From an uncultured Eubacteriales bacterium (GTDB lineage: Bacteria > Bacillota > Clostridia > Oscillospirales > Oscillospiraceae), in assembly GCA_900556535.1 (NCBI GenBank), contig USPI01000001.1:1-29402 (forward strand): 29,402 bases of DNA, given 5' to 3'. The notes under the pieces are model-generated. The model was not told where the DNA came from, did no database searches, and saw nothing but the letters and a program-made list of their open reading frames with translations. Positions 6,563-14,033 of the stretch are shown here, one piece after another. The position numbers and the translations under genes were made by a program. Every line of letters begins with the position of its first letter. Within the stretch, counting starts at the first letter, position 1.

Positions 6563-8422
6563 ATGACCGGCACTAAAGAAAAGTTTTTTCTGTTCGGCAC
6601 GGACGCGGGCGTCTGTGCCGGACGCGCTCAAAAGATCGGCTTTTACGTCTGGAATTTCGGTATGCTCATCATGTCGGCAGCGGGGATATGCACCCTCACG
6701 CTGATGCTCGGAGTCGGAAACGCAGGCAAGCCGCTTTTCTTCGATTACCTCAGGCATCCCTTGGTATTCTTCCTGAATTTCCTGCCGATCTTCCTGTTTG
6801 AGCTTTTAATTTACTGCCTTGTTAACAGGTCTTGGATAGCGTTTCTCGTAAGCAGCCTCGTATTTGTCACGGCAGGCGTGGGAAACTACTTTAAGCTCAT
6901 GTTCCGCGATGATCCCTTCATGTTTTCGGACATATCGGCGATACATACGGCGCTGGGCGTATCCTCGAACTACAACATCACGCTCACAAAGCGAATTGTC
7001 ATCTGCCTTGTCTGCGTCATTATCGGCACGCTGCTGCTGTTTTTCCTCGTGCGCGGGAGCATCGGTGGCAGAGCGCGGGCGATCACGGCGCTTGCCGTTA
7101 TCCTGAGCATATGGCCGCTGTGGAAAACCGTTTACACAAGCTCGGATATCTACGACGTCAAAACGGAAAACTTTGAGCACGCAAACCGCTGGACAGCCAA
7201 CGACGTATACTGCTCGAAGGGCTTTGTCTATCCGTTCATCTATAGCATCCGCTCGACGATGGATCTCCCGCCCGACGGCTATGACGAGACCGCAGCCGAG
7301 GCTGCGCTTGCCGCGTATTCCGATTCGGATATTCCAAAGGATAAGCGGGTCAACATAGTCGCCCTTCAGCTTGAGGCCTTCAGCGATTTTACGCTGCTGG
7401 GGCTCGATGGCATCGAGGATATTTACGCGCCTTATCACGAGCTTGAGCGCGAAAGCTACGCAGGAGACCTCGTGACGAATATTTTCGGCGGCGGCACTAT
7501 CGACACCGAAAGGTGCTTCCTCACGGGCTATACGCAGCTTAAGGATTACAGGCAGGACACCAACTCCTATGTCTGGTATCTGCGCGAGCAGGGCTACACC
7601 GCCAACGGCAGCCACCCCTGCCTAAGAGGCTTTTACAACCGCTATAACGTCAACCGTTATCTCGGCTTTGAGGACTATCTCTTCACCGAGCAGTACTACG
7701 AAAAATACTCCTATCCCTTCGCTTTGGATAACAATCTCTTCCCCGAGATACTGGAGCATTTTAAATCCGACGTCGCGTCCGGCAAGGATGTTTTTTCGTT
7801 TAACGTCACCTATCAGGGTCACGGTCCGTATTATTCCGAGGGTCTTGCATACGACGAGCCGTTTTGGAACGGCGATGTTTCCGACTACAGCTACTATGTC
7901 GTGAACAATTACCTCGGCTCGGTAAAGGATACGATAGAGCGGCTGTGCCGGCTTAAGGACGAACTTGAGGCCATGCAGGAGCCCGTTGTGCTCCTCGTCT
8001 ACGGCGACCATATGCCTTGGCTCGGCGATAATAACACTGCGTACACGGAGCTCGGCGTAAGCCTTGACACGTCGACCCTCGACGGCTTTTTGAACTACTA
8101 CTCCACGCGCTATCTCATGTGGGCAAACAGCGCCGCCAAGTCCGTAACCGGCAATGATTTCGTCGGAGAAGGTCCCATGATAAGCCCCTGCTACCTCATG
8201 AGCGAGCTCTTTGCGCAGCTCGGCTGGGAGGGACCTGCCTATATGAAATTCATGAACGATATCCAAAAGGATCTCCCCGTCATCAACACCAACGGATATT
8301 ATATTCTTGACGGTCAGGTGGTCAATTCCCTCAGCGGCACTCTGCTTGATGAGAATAATGCCGTCAACGCGGAGCAGTACTATATGCGCCGCAGCTTCAT
8401 GTATCGGGAGGTGGCCTCATGA
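6563..8422 (+). CDS. LtaS-like membrane phosphoglycerol transferase (sulfatase fold)
   Basis: The 619-residue protein matches the lipoteichoic-acid synthase / MdoB-type family, which polymerises glycerol phosphate from phosphatidylglycerol outside the membrane. About five N-terminal membrane spans (roughly 25-50, 66-88, 91-112, 143-164, 172-192) precede an extracellular sulfatase-like domain (about 262-560). Likely metal and catalytic residues line up with LtaS: Glu271 in LQLEAF, nucleophile Thr312 in GGGTIDTE, and Asp482-His483 in VYGDHMPW; His420 in YQGHGPY is also typical. It starts at 6563 behind AGGTG that overlaps the glyS stop. The next gene overlaps its stop by four bases (ATGA), implying translational coupling. 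Substrate could be lipoteichoic acid or another glycerophosphate polymer; the family call is firm, the polymer is not. Confidence 0.87.
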   Translation: MTGTKEKFFLFGTDAGVCAGRAQKIGFYVWNFGMLIMSAAGICTLTLMLGVGNAGKPLFFDYLRHPLVFFLNFLPIFLFELLIYCLVNRSWIAFLVSSLVFVTAGVGNYFKLMFRDDPFMFSDISAIHTALGVSSNYNITLTKRIVICLVCVIIGTLLLFFLVRGSIGGRARAITALAVILSIWPLWKTVYTSSDIYDVKTENFEHANRWTANDVYCSKGFVYPFIYSIRSTMDLPPDGYDETAAEAALAAYSDSDIPKDKRVNIVALQLEAFSDFTLLGLDGIEDIYAPYHELERESYAGDLVTNIFGGGTIDTERCFLTGYTQLKDYRQDTNSYVWYLREQGYTANGSHPCLRGFYNRYNVNRYLGFEDYLFTEQYYEKYSYPFALDNNLFPEILEHFKSDVASGKDVFSFNVTYQGHGPYYSEGLAYDEPFWNGDVSDYSYYVVNNYLGSVKDTIERLCRLKDELEAMQEPVVLLVYGDHMPWLGDNNTAYTELGVSLDTSTLDGFLNYYSTRYLMWANSAAKSVTGNDFVGEGPMISPCYLMSELFAQLGWEGPAYMKFMNDIQKDLPVINTNGYYILDGQVVNSLSGTLLDENNAVNAEQYYMRRSFMYREVAS

Positions 8423-8763
8423 CTGCCGGAGAAAGCTTTGTAAAGGCCATAAAGCCCGTCGGCTGCGCGGTGTTTCTCATTATTTTCGTCGTGTTTCTCG
8501 TATTTTGCTTCACGGCGAAGGCACCGCTGGGCGATGACTACTCCTGCCCGCAGACGACGGTATACTATTCCGAGCACCTTGACGAGTTCGAGCAGGAGCT
8601 CAAGACAAATCTCCTGCCCAAGATAGACGGCATTGAGGACTGCCGCATTGAGGGCGACAAGATACTCATCGTCATTGACGGCGAGCATTTTGACTCGTCA
8701 TCGGCAATAATTACCCACTATTACGGCAATAGTTTATTTGACATACAAAAATCAGAGAAATGA
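8419..8763 (+). CDS. Small single-pass membrane protein of unknown function
   Basis: I do not recognise this 114-residue protein. It has one strong transmembrane segment at about residues 14-32 (rich in Phe, Ile and Val), a short cytoplasmic N terminus with Lys, and a roughly 80-residue soluble C-terminal domain with two Cys and an acidic composition. The orientation is probably N-in/C-out. Its ATG overlaps the stop of the LtaS-like gene (ATGA), and nadE starts 10 bp after its stop. Tight coupling suggests it works with, or is made in fixed ratio to, the LtaS-like enzyme, for example as an accessory subunit. That role is inference from position only. Confidence 0.78.
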   Translation: MTAGESFVKAIKPVGCAVFLIIFVVFLVFCFTAKAPLGDDYSCPQTTVYYSEHLDEFEQELKTNLLPKIDGIEDCRIEGDKILIVIDGEHFDSSSAIITHYYGNSLFDIQKSEK

Positions 8764-8773
8764 GTGATCAAAA

Positions 8774-10678
8774 ATGAAAGACGGATTTATCAAAGTTGCG
8801 GCTGCGTCTCCGATGATAAAGGTCGCCGACGCAAGCTATAATGCCGGCAAGGTCATCGAGTGCATGAAAAAAGCCTCCGATGAAGGCGTCAAGGTGCTCG
8901 TTTTCCCGGAGCTGACGCTCACCGGCTGCTCCTGCTATGACCTCATCGGTCACAGCGTCATCCTGCGCGGCGCGGAGGCCGCTCTGGAGAGAGTCATCGA
9001 GGCGAGCGCCGGAAGCGATATGCTCGTCATCGTCGGTCTGCCCTACGCTCCGCGCGGCGGCGCTCTGTACAGCGTCGCGGCGGTCATAACCGACGGCGAG
9101 CTGCTCGGTCTTGTCCCCCGCTCCGAAACCGACGGCACCCTGTTCGCCCCCGCAGACGACGAGGGCGGCGAGGCGACCGTGTGCGGCAAGTTCGACGCAT
9201 ATTTCGACACCGAGCTTCTGTTCACAAGCGACGTAGTCCCCGGTCTCACCGTCGCCGTTGAGCTCGGCGCGGACGCAGAGGCCATCGACTCCCCCGCAGC
9301 GCGTCACGCTCTCGCGGGCGCGACCGTCATCGCCTCCATGGCATCCTTCCCCGCCACCGTCACCTCCACCATCGAGGCCACCGACGCCATCAAATACCGC
9401 TCCAAGCACCTGCGCTGCGGCATGATCCTCGCTGCTCCCGGCAAGGGCGAGAGCACGACCGACAACGTTTACTCCGGTCTGTGCATGGTCGCGGAAAACG
9501 GCGAGGTGCTCGTCTCGGACGAGTGCGAGGACTGCTTCGTGGTTTCTGAGATCGACGTCGAGTATCTTGAAAATCTCCGCCGCAAGACCGGCAAATACGG
9601 CAGAAACGAGTATAAGTACAGCCACTCCGAGTTCTACTGGGGCGAGGAGCTGTGCGAGACCGCGCTCACCCGCACCTACCGCAAGCTCCCGCACCTGCCC
9701 GAGCTTGAGAAGGACATGGGCAACTACTGCCGCCGCATGATGGATATTCAGGTTTCCGGTCTTGTAAAGCGTATGACCTACGCAGGGCTCGACCACTGCG
9801 TCGTCGGCATCTCCGGCGGCGTTGACTCGACCCTGACCGTCATGATCTGCGCCGAGGCCGTAAAGCGCATGGGTCTTCCGTCGACTAACGTCATCGCCTG
9901 CACCCTGCCCTGCTTCGGCACCTCCTCCCGCACCAAGTCCAACGCCATCATCGTCGCCGAGCAGGTCGGCGCGGAGGTTCGCGTCATCGACATCGGCGAG
10001 AGCGTTTACAAGCATTTTGACGACATCGGCCACGCCCACGACGACTACTCCATCGCCTTCGAGAACGCACAGGCGCGCGAGCGCACTCAGGTGCTCATGG
10101 ACATCGCCAACAAGGTCAACGGCCTTGACGTCGGCACCGAGGACCTCAGCGAGTTCGTTGACGGCTGGTGCACCTACAATGGCGACCACACGAGTATGTA
10201 CGACGTGAACATGGGTCTGACCAAGACTCAGGTGCGCGAGGGCGTGCGCTACATCGCAAGAACCACCGACAACAAGGTCCTCGCGGACGCACTGTGGGAC
10301 GTTCTCGACTGCCCCGTAACTCCGGAGCTGCTGCCGATACACGACGACCAGATCGAGCAGAAGAGCGAGGAAAACGTCGGCTCGTACAGCCTTCAGGACT
10401 TCTTCACCCACAAGATGATGATCTGCGGCTTCTCCCCGGCAAAGACCATGCGTCTTGCAAAGGCAGCTTACGGCGACGAGTACAGCGACGAGGAGCTCAC
10501 CAAGTGGCTCCGCAGCTACTGCAAGCGCTACTTCAGCCAGCAGTTCAAACGCAGCTGCCTCATGGACGGACCGAGCGTCGAGGCGTTCTCCGTCTCGCCC
10601 AGAGTCGGCTTCCTCATCCCCTCCGATGCGGAAAACACCCTGTTCATGGAGTCTCTCGACACCGTCGCAAAGGAGTAA
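8774..10678 (+). CDS. nadE: NAD+ synthetase with an N-terminal nitrilase-like domain that lacks catalytic residues
   Basis: The 634-residue protein has the two-domain layout of glutamine-dependent NAD synthetase, which amidates deamido-NAD+ with ATP in the last step of NAD synthesis. The C-terminal synthetase domain is intact: the PP-loop GISGGVDST (345-353), CFGTSSRTKSNA, VGTEDLSEFVDGWCTY and GDHTSMYDVN. The N-terminal nitrilase-fold domain (about 1-265) keeps Glu46 in FPELTLTG. However, the expected KTxLPNY Lys position reads VPRSET (Arg116), and the nucleophile Cys in the usual VEICEDLW reads VELGADAE (Gly165). It therefore probably cannot hydrolyse glutamine and may use free ammonia or a partner glutaminase. 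The start ATG has a poor ribosome-binding site and is likely coupled to the upstream gene. A strong terminator follows. Confidence 0.93.
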   Translation: MKDGFIKVAAASPMIKVADASYNAGKVIECMKKASDEGVKVLVFPELTLTGCSCYDLIGHSVILRGAEAALERVIEASAGSDMLVIVGLPYAPRGGALYSVAAVITDGELLGLVPRSETDGTLFAPADDEGGEATVCGKFDAYFDTELLFTSDVVPGLTVAVELGADAEAIDSPAARHALAGATVIASMASFPATVTSTIEATDAIKYRSKHLRCGMILAAPGKGESTTDNVYSGLCMVAENGEVLVSDECEDCFVVSEIDVEYLENLRRKTGKYGRNEYKYSHSEFYWGEELCETALTRTYRKLPHLPELEKDMGNYCRRMMDIQVSGLVKRMTYAGLDHCVVGISGGVDSTLTVMICAEAVKRMGLPSTNVIACTLPCFGTSSRTKSNAIIVAEQVGAEVRVIDIGESVYKHFDDIGHAHDDYSIAFENAQARERTQVLMDIANKVNGLDVGTEDLSEFVDGWCTYNGDHTSMYDVNMGLTKTQVREGVRYIARTTDNKVLADALWDVLDCPVTPELLPIHDDQIEQKSEENVGSYSLQDFFTHKMMICGFSPAKTMRLAKAAYGDEYSDEELTKWLRSYCKRYFSQQFKRSCLMDGPSVEAFSVSPRVGFLIPSDAENTLFMESLDTVAKE

Positions 10679-10696
10679 AAAGCATAACATTAAAAA

Positions 10697-10725
10697 ACTC
10701 GGGCAATTTTTGCCCGAGTTTTTTT
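10697..10725 (+). terminator. Terminator of the glyS-nadE operon
   Basis: ACTCGGGCAA (10697-10706) and TTGCCCGAGT (10710-10719) form a perfect 10-bp stem with a TTT loop. A T run at 10719-10725 follows, and an A run precedes the stem. Confidence 0.93.
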
Positions 10726-10758
10726 GTAACGAACGGTCTTTTAAAGTAACTAACGGTC
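10726..10758 (+). promoter_or_regulatory. 13-bp direct repeat upstream of the ECF sigma gene
   Basis: GTAACGAACGGTC (10726-10738) and GTAACTAACGGTC (10746-10758) differ at one base and are exactly 20 bp apart, close to two helical turns. They fill the gap between the preceding terminator and the ribosome-binding site of the sigma factor gene. The GTAAC core resembles ECF-type -35 elements, so this could be an autoregulated promoter or an operator. Confidence 0.45.
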
Positions 10759-10776
10759 AGACGGGAGGTGAAGTCC

Positions 10777-11274
10777 GTGGCGAAGGAAGACGATATATAC
10801 ACCCGACACGCGAAAAGCGTCTATCGGTATCTGTTCTCGCTCTCACACGAGGCGGATACGGCGGAGGAGCTCACGCAGGAGACCTTTTATCAGGCGCTCA
10901 GGAGCATGGATTCCTATCGCGGCGAGGCTTCCCCGCAGGTATGGCTGTGCGCAATAGCAAAAAGATTATGGTACAAGGAGCTTGCGCGCAGGTCAAGATC
11001 CGTCCCGCTTGACGAGGGCTTTGCCGAAAGCATTGCCGCCGCTGACGACACGGCGCGGCTCGTAGAGCACCGCGACAACAGAAAGCGGCTGTACAGTGCA
11101 ATGCAAAAGCTCGACGCCGACACACGCGAGGTCATACACCTGCGCATTGCGGGCGAATTTTCGTTCCGCGACATCGGCGAAATACTCGGCCGCAGCGAGG
11201 TATGGGCGCGGGTGCGCTTTTATCGCGGCAAGCAGGAGCTTTCAGAGATCATCGGAGGTGAAAACAATGAGTGA
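10777..11274 (+). CDS. ECF-type RNA polymerase sigma factor
   Basis: The protein (165 residues from GTG 10777) directs RNA polymerase to a stress- or envelope-type regulon. Region 2 spans about residues 8-75, with the DNA/core-binding pattern ELTQETFYQAL and the SYRGEASPQVWLCAIAKRLW segment typical of ECF factors. Region 4 spans about 105-155, with LDADTREVIHLRIAGEFSFRDIGEILGRSEVWARVRFYRGK. No region 1.1 or 3 is present. I chose GTG 10777 because GGGAGG (10763-10768) lies 8 bases upstream; the GTG at 10768 overlaps that site and cannot use it. The gene overlaps the following membrane protein by 8 bases, a classic sigma/anti-sigma pairing. The direct repeat just upstream may mediate autoregulation. 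The signal sensed is unknown. Confidence 0.9.
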   Translation: MAKEDDIYTRHAKSVYRYLFSLSHEADTAEELTQETFYQALRSMDSYRGEASPQVWLCAIAKRLWYKELARRSRSVPLDEGFAESIAAADDTARLVEHRDNRKRLYSAMQKLDADTREVIHLRIAGEFSFRDIGEILGRSEVWARVRFYRGKQELSEIIGGENNE

Positions 11275-12229
11275 GGCAAAATTATCATGCTGCGTCGTGC
11301 GCGATCTTCTGCCGTCCTATATTGAGGAGCTGACGGAGGACGAAACGGCGCGGCTCGTGAAGGAGCATCTCGACTGCTGCCCCGAGTGCTGCAGGATAGA
11401 AAGCGAAATGCGCAGCCGTATCGGCATCGCGCCCGCGCCCGCACCGAGGCTCGGCTTTCTGCGCAGATACAAGCGGCGGCAGGTACTATCCGCACTGCTG
11501 GCCGCCGCTGCCGCGATAGCGTGCATAATCGCGCTGTACTTTTCCGAGTTTAAATATCCGAACACCGAGGCAGGTCGGCTGCTTGCCGCGGAGGAGTATG
11601 CCGTAAAATCCGCAAGCTCCGCAAGCATCGACGTCAACATCCCGCCGCTTGCCGTGCGCTCATGGGCAGAGCACGGCGGGAAGCTGTATATATTTTATAC
11701 CGCCGAAGACGGTGCCTATATTCAAGGCTTCGTACAGCTTGAGCGCGGGATAAACGGCAGATACAGGGCTATAAGAGCATCGGTCTCGCCGTCTCAAAGC
11801 ACCGCCGGTGTCAGTTACGAGGCGATACACGACAAAAACGGCAGATCCTCGGCTTACGCTGTCGCGGCGTACAACTGCCGCTCCGTATACTCCGCCGAGC
11901 TATGCTTCCATGTCTACTTTGACTCCCGCGCAATGGAGGCTTACACAACCACCATCGAGATAACACAGCCGGACAGCCTCACCGTTTTTGATATTAACGC
12001 CTTGACCGACCTTCTCGCCGCACCGTCTGATGCTGGGGCTATCGGGCTTTATTCCGTGAAGCTATTTGACGCCGACGGGAACGATGTGACGACTGAGTAT
12101 GTTGACCCTACGGTCAATGTAAGCTGGTCCGGCGGCATAAGCAATGCGAGTACACCAATATATATTTTGATGGTGCTCGTCGCCGCGTTCGGCATCATAC
12201 TCGTGAGATTTTTCCTCAAAAAAGACTGA
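11267..12229 (+). CDS. Membrane-anchored anti-sigma-like protein with zinc-finger N terminus
   Basis: The 320-residue protein begins at ATG 11267 behind GGAGGTG and overlaps the sigma gene end. The N-terminal 45 residues form a zf-HC2-like anti-sigma module: CCVVRDLLPSYIEELT, then a helix ending KEHLDCCPECC, the His/Cys arrangement used to bind zinc and sequester the sigma factor. A first membrane span lies at about 72-92 and a second close to the C terminus (about 293-316), ending in LKKD. The roughly 200-residue segment between them would be extracytoplasmic and may be the sensor; I recognise no domain in it. Overlap with the sigma gene argues they are cognate partners. Two membrane spans rather than one is less usual for zf-HC2 proteins. 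Confidence 0.82.
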   Translation: MSEAKLSCCVVRDLLPSYIEELTEDETARLVKEHLDCCPECCRIESEMRSRIGIAPAPAPRLGFLRRYKRRQVLSALLAAAAAIACIIALYFSEFKYPNTEAGRLLAAEEYAVKSASSASIDVNIPPLAVRSWAEHGGKLYIFYTAEDGAYIQGFVQLERGINGRYRAIRASVSPSQSTAGVSYEAIHDKNGRSSAYAVAAYNCRSVYSAELCFHVYFDSRAMEAYTTTIEITQPDSLTVFDINALTDLLAAPSDAGAIGLYSVKLFDADGNDVTTEYVDPTVNVSWSGGISNASTPIYILMVLVAAFGIILVRFFLKKD

Positions 12230-12243
12230 CAAAAAAGACTGAC
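12218..12243 (+). repeat. Tandem 13-bp duplication over the stop codon of the anti-sigma gene
   Basis: AAAAAAGACTGAC occurs twice back to back (12218-12230 and 12231-12243). The first copy includes the last Lys-Asp codons and the TGA stop. It looks like a small replication slippage event with no effect on the protein. From here to 12534 there is no gene, only hairpins and the next promoter. Confidence 0.8.
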
Positions 12244-12365
12244 AGTAAAAAGTGGGTGTCCTTTCAGTTTGTCGAAAACCTATGCTGCCGAGGAAAGATA
12301 AGTGCGCAGCGGGGGAGTTTGAGGGGGCAAGGCCCTCCTCAAGTCAGATTATAGCCATCAAAAAC

Positions 12366-12386
12366 GCCTGAGCTATCAGGCTTTTT
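12366..12386 (+). terminator. Terminator after the sigma/anti-sigma operon
   Basis: GCCTGA (12366-12371) pairs with TCAGGC (12376-12381) around a GCTA loop and is followed by TTTTT, with an A run before the stem. It lies about 140 bp after the anti-sigma stop codon. Confidence 0.75.
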
Positions 12387-12401
12387 GACGAGCGAAGCGA
12401 G

Positions 12402-12431
12402 ATTTTTCGTGAAGCATGCTTCACAAAAAAT
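12402..12431. repeat. Thirty-base near-perfect palindrome
   Basis: The core GTGAAGCATGCTTCAC (12409-12424) is a perfect palindrome. It is extended by ATTTTT on the left and AAAAAT on the right with a single mismatched pair at 12408/12425. A related string, TTCACAAAAAATCTCGC, appears near 18346-18360, so this is probably a member of a dispersed intergenic repeat rather than a gene-specific operator. Confidence 0.7.
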
Positions 12432-12442
12432 GTGGCGTTTTT

Positions 12443-12477
12443 AGCGTGCAAAAAAGTCACAGACTTTTTTGCACGCT
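12443..12477. repeat. Perfect 16-bp inverted repeat
   Basis: AGCGTGCAAAAAAGTC (12443-12458) and GACTTTTTTGCACGCT (12462-12477) are perfectly complementary with a 3-base ACA loop. The stem is long but has no T tract after it, so it is not a standard terminator. It is the third of four hairpins in a row here. Confidence 0.8.
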
Positions 12478-12479
12478 AT

Positions 12480-12513
12480 GACACCGCAGCATGAAGGCTG
12501 CGGTGTCTTTTTT
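12480..12513 (+). terminator. Strong terminator upstream of the M24 peptidase promoter
   Basis: GACACCGCAGC (12480-12490) and GCTGCGGTGTC (12497-12507) form a perfect 11-bp stem with an ATGAAG loop, followed by a T run to 12513. It insulates the downstream operon from read-through. Confidence 0.88.
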
Positions 12514-12534
12514 ATATCCCGCGGTGCGGTGTGC

Positions 12535-12563
12535 TTGAAGTTTGAGGCAAAGGGTGATAGAAT
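12535..12563 (+). promoter_or_regulatory. Sigma-A promoter of the M24 peptidase gene
   Basis: TTGAAG (12535-12540) and TAGAAT (12558-12563) are spaced by 17 bp, 31 bp before the chosen GTG start. The -35 box is identical to that of the glyS promoter. Confidence 0.65.
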
Positions 12564-12594
12564 AAAATATCAGATAAATGCACGGAGGCACAAG

Positions 12595-13665
12595 GTGGAC
12601 AGACTTTCGAGGATACGGGAGCGGCTCGCGCAGGCGGGGCTTGACGCGGCGCTCATAACGGACGAAAAAAACCAGCGCTACGCAACGGGCTTCGCGTTTA
12701 CCGACGGCGCGGTGGTCGTGACGCGGGAAAGAGCGTTTTTAATAACCGATTCGCGCTATACCGAGGCCGCGCAGAAAACGGTCGCGGAGGATATTGCCGT
12801 CCTGCGCTTCGGAGCGGGAAAATCGCTTGCCGAGCGTGTGCGGGAGGTGCTGTCCGAGTGCGCGGTGCAAAGGCTCGGCGCGGAGGAGGGGAGCCTGCCC
12901 CACGGCGCGTATCTTGCGTGGGAGGAGAGCCTCGGAATGAGCCTTCTGCCCTGCCAGAGCATATTTAACGAGCTGCGTGCCGCCAAGGACGAGGACGAGC
13001 TTGCGAGTATGCGTCTTGCGCAGTCGATCGCCGAGAGCGCTCTTGAGGACGTGCTCGGCATCATCCGCCCCGGCGTAACGGAGCGCGACATTGCCGCCGA
13101 GATAACCTATCGGCTCTTGAAGCACGGCGGCGAGGGCAACAGCTTTGACCCCATTGCGGTCACGGGCGCAAATTCGAGTATGCCCCACGGCGTGCCGTCG
13201 GACGCACCCGTCAAGGCGGGCGACTTCGTGACGATGGACTTCGGCTGTATTAAAAACGGCTACTGCTCGGACATGACGCGCACGGTCGCGGTGGGCTGCG
13301 CAAGCGATGAGATGAAGAAGGTTTACGACACAGTTCTTCGTGCTCAGCTTGCCGGCATAGAAAAGGCGGCCGCGGGCGTTACGGGCGCGGAGATAGACAA
13401 GGCCGGACGCGACGTTATTGCCGCGGCGGGCTACGGCGAATACTTCGGTCACGGCTTCGGGCACTCGCTCGGGCTCAATATCCACGAGCAGCCCTCGGCG
13501 TCGCCCGCGTGCAAAACTCCGATGCCCTGCGGCGCGGTCATTTCCGCCGAGCCGGGCATATATCTCCCCGGCAGATTCGGCGTGAGGATAGAGGACGTGC
13601 TCGTTATCCGAGAGGGCGGCTGCGATGTTATCACCAAGGCTCCCAAGGAGCTTTTAGTCTTATAA
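12595..13665 (+). CDS. M24-family Xaa-Pro aminopeptidase-like peptidase
   Basis: This 356-residue cytoplasmic metallopeptidase would release N-terminal residues ahead of proline, or split Xaa-Pro dipeptides. The N-terminal creatinase-like domain covers about 1-125 and the pita-bread catalytic domain about 135-350. The dinuclear metal ligands are all visible: Asp215 (VTMDFG), Asp226 (CSDMTRT), His290 (GHGFGHSLGL), Glu319 (SAEPGIY) and Glu333 (VRIEDV); His200-region MPHG is also conserved. I start at GTG 12595 with GGAGG six bases upstream. The in-frame upstream extension reads through the terminator and promoter and is not credible. A peptidase of this kind next to efp is a common Firmicutes order. 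PepP versus PepQ-type specificity cannot be settled from sequence. Confidence 0.92.
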   Translation: MDRLSRIRERLAQAGLDAALITDEKNQRYATGFAFTDGAVVVTRERAFLITDSRYTEAAQKTVAEDIAVLRFGAGKSLAERVREVLSECAVQRLGAEEGSLPHGAYLAWEESLGMSLLPCQSIFNELRAAKDEDELASMRLAQSIAESALEDVLGIIRPGVTERDIAAEITYRLLKHGGEGNSFDPIAVTGANSSMPHGVPSDAPVKAGDFVTMDFGCIKNGYCSDMTRTVAVGCASDEMKKVYDTVLRAQLAGIEKAAAGVTGAEIDKAGRDVIAAAGYGEYFGHGFGHSLGLNIHEQPSASPACKTPMPCGAVISAEPGIYLPGRFGVRIEDVLVIREGGCDVITKAPKELLVL

Positions 13666-13681
13666 AAAAGGAGAGGGAACA

Positions 13682-13939
13682 ATGGCGAAGAAAAACAGGG
13701 AAGACAAATTCAAGATCACATTCGTGCCTTTTTTGTGGATAGGCTTTGTGATAGTGTGCGTAACGGCGCTGCTGCAAATATTCATCCCCGCATTTCCGAC
13801 GGGGCTCAAAAACGTGCTGTATCTGGTCGGCGTGATGTGCATGGTGCTGTATATGTTCCAGGGCGCGTATGAAAAACGCACCGGAAAGCGGGAAAGTGAT
13901 GCTCCGGAAGGCAAAAACAGCGGCAAAAAGCGAAAATAA
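13682..13939 (+). CDS. Small two-span membrane protein of unknown function
   Basis: I do not recognise this 85-residue protein. It has a basic N terminus (MAKKNREDKFK), two hydrophobic segments at about 13-36 and 42-60 separated by a short Pro/Gly turn, and a highly basic, hydrophilic tail from about 65. Both termini are probably cytoplasmic. It starts 16 bp after the peptidase stop, behind AAAGGAGAG, so it is very likely cotranscribed with it. Nothing in it suggests an enzyme. EF-P follows after a 94-bp gap containing a possible promoter. Confidence 0.8.
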   Translation: MAKKNREDKFKITFVPFLWIGFVIVCVTALLQIFIPAFPTGLKNVLYLVGVMCMVLYMFQGAYEKRTGKRESDAPEGKNSGKKRK

Positions 13940-13941
13940 TC

Positions 13942-13970
13942 TTGCAATATGGCGCTATTTAATGTAAACT
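13942..13970 (+). promoter_or_regulatory. Possible efp promoter
   Basis: TTGCAA (13942-13947) and TAAACT (13965-13970) have a 17-bp spacer in the AT-rich 94-bp gap before efp. The matches are moderate (about 4/6 each). The leader contains AAATCACATAGGAGG (14009-14023), identical to the ferredoxin leader. Confidence 0.4.
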
Positions 13971-14033
13971 ATTAAAGCTAAACTGATGTAAGTTGTAAAT
14001 GTATATTTAAATCACATAGGAGGATAACCTATT

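Noticed and set aside
8768..10690. Long minus-strand frame antisense to nadE, and a similar one antisense to glyS (4976-6757)
   Set aside because: Both are mirror frames of strongly codon-biased genes, with low-complexity Val/Ala/Gly/Glu composition, no ribosome-binding site and no recognisable domain.
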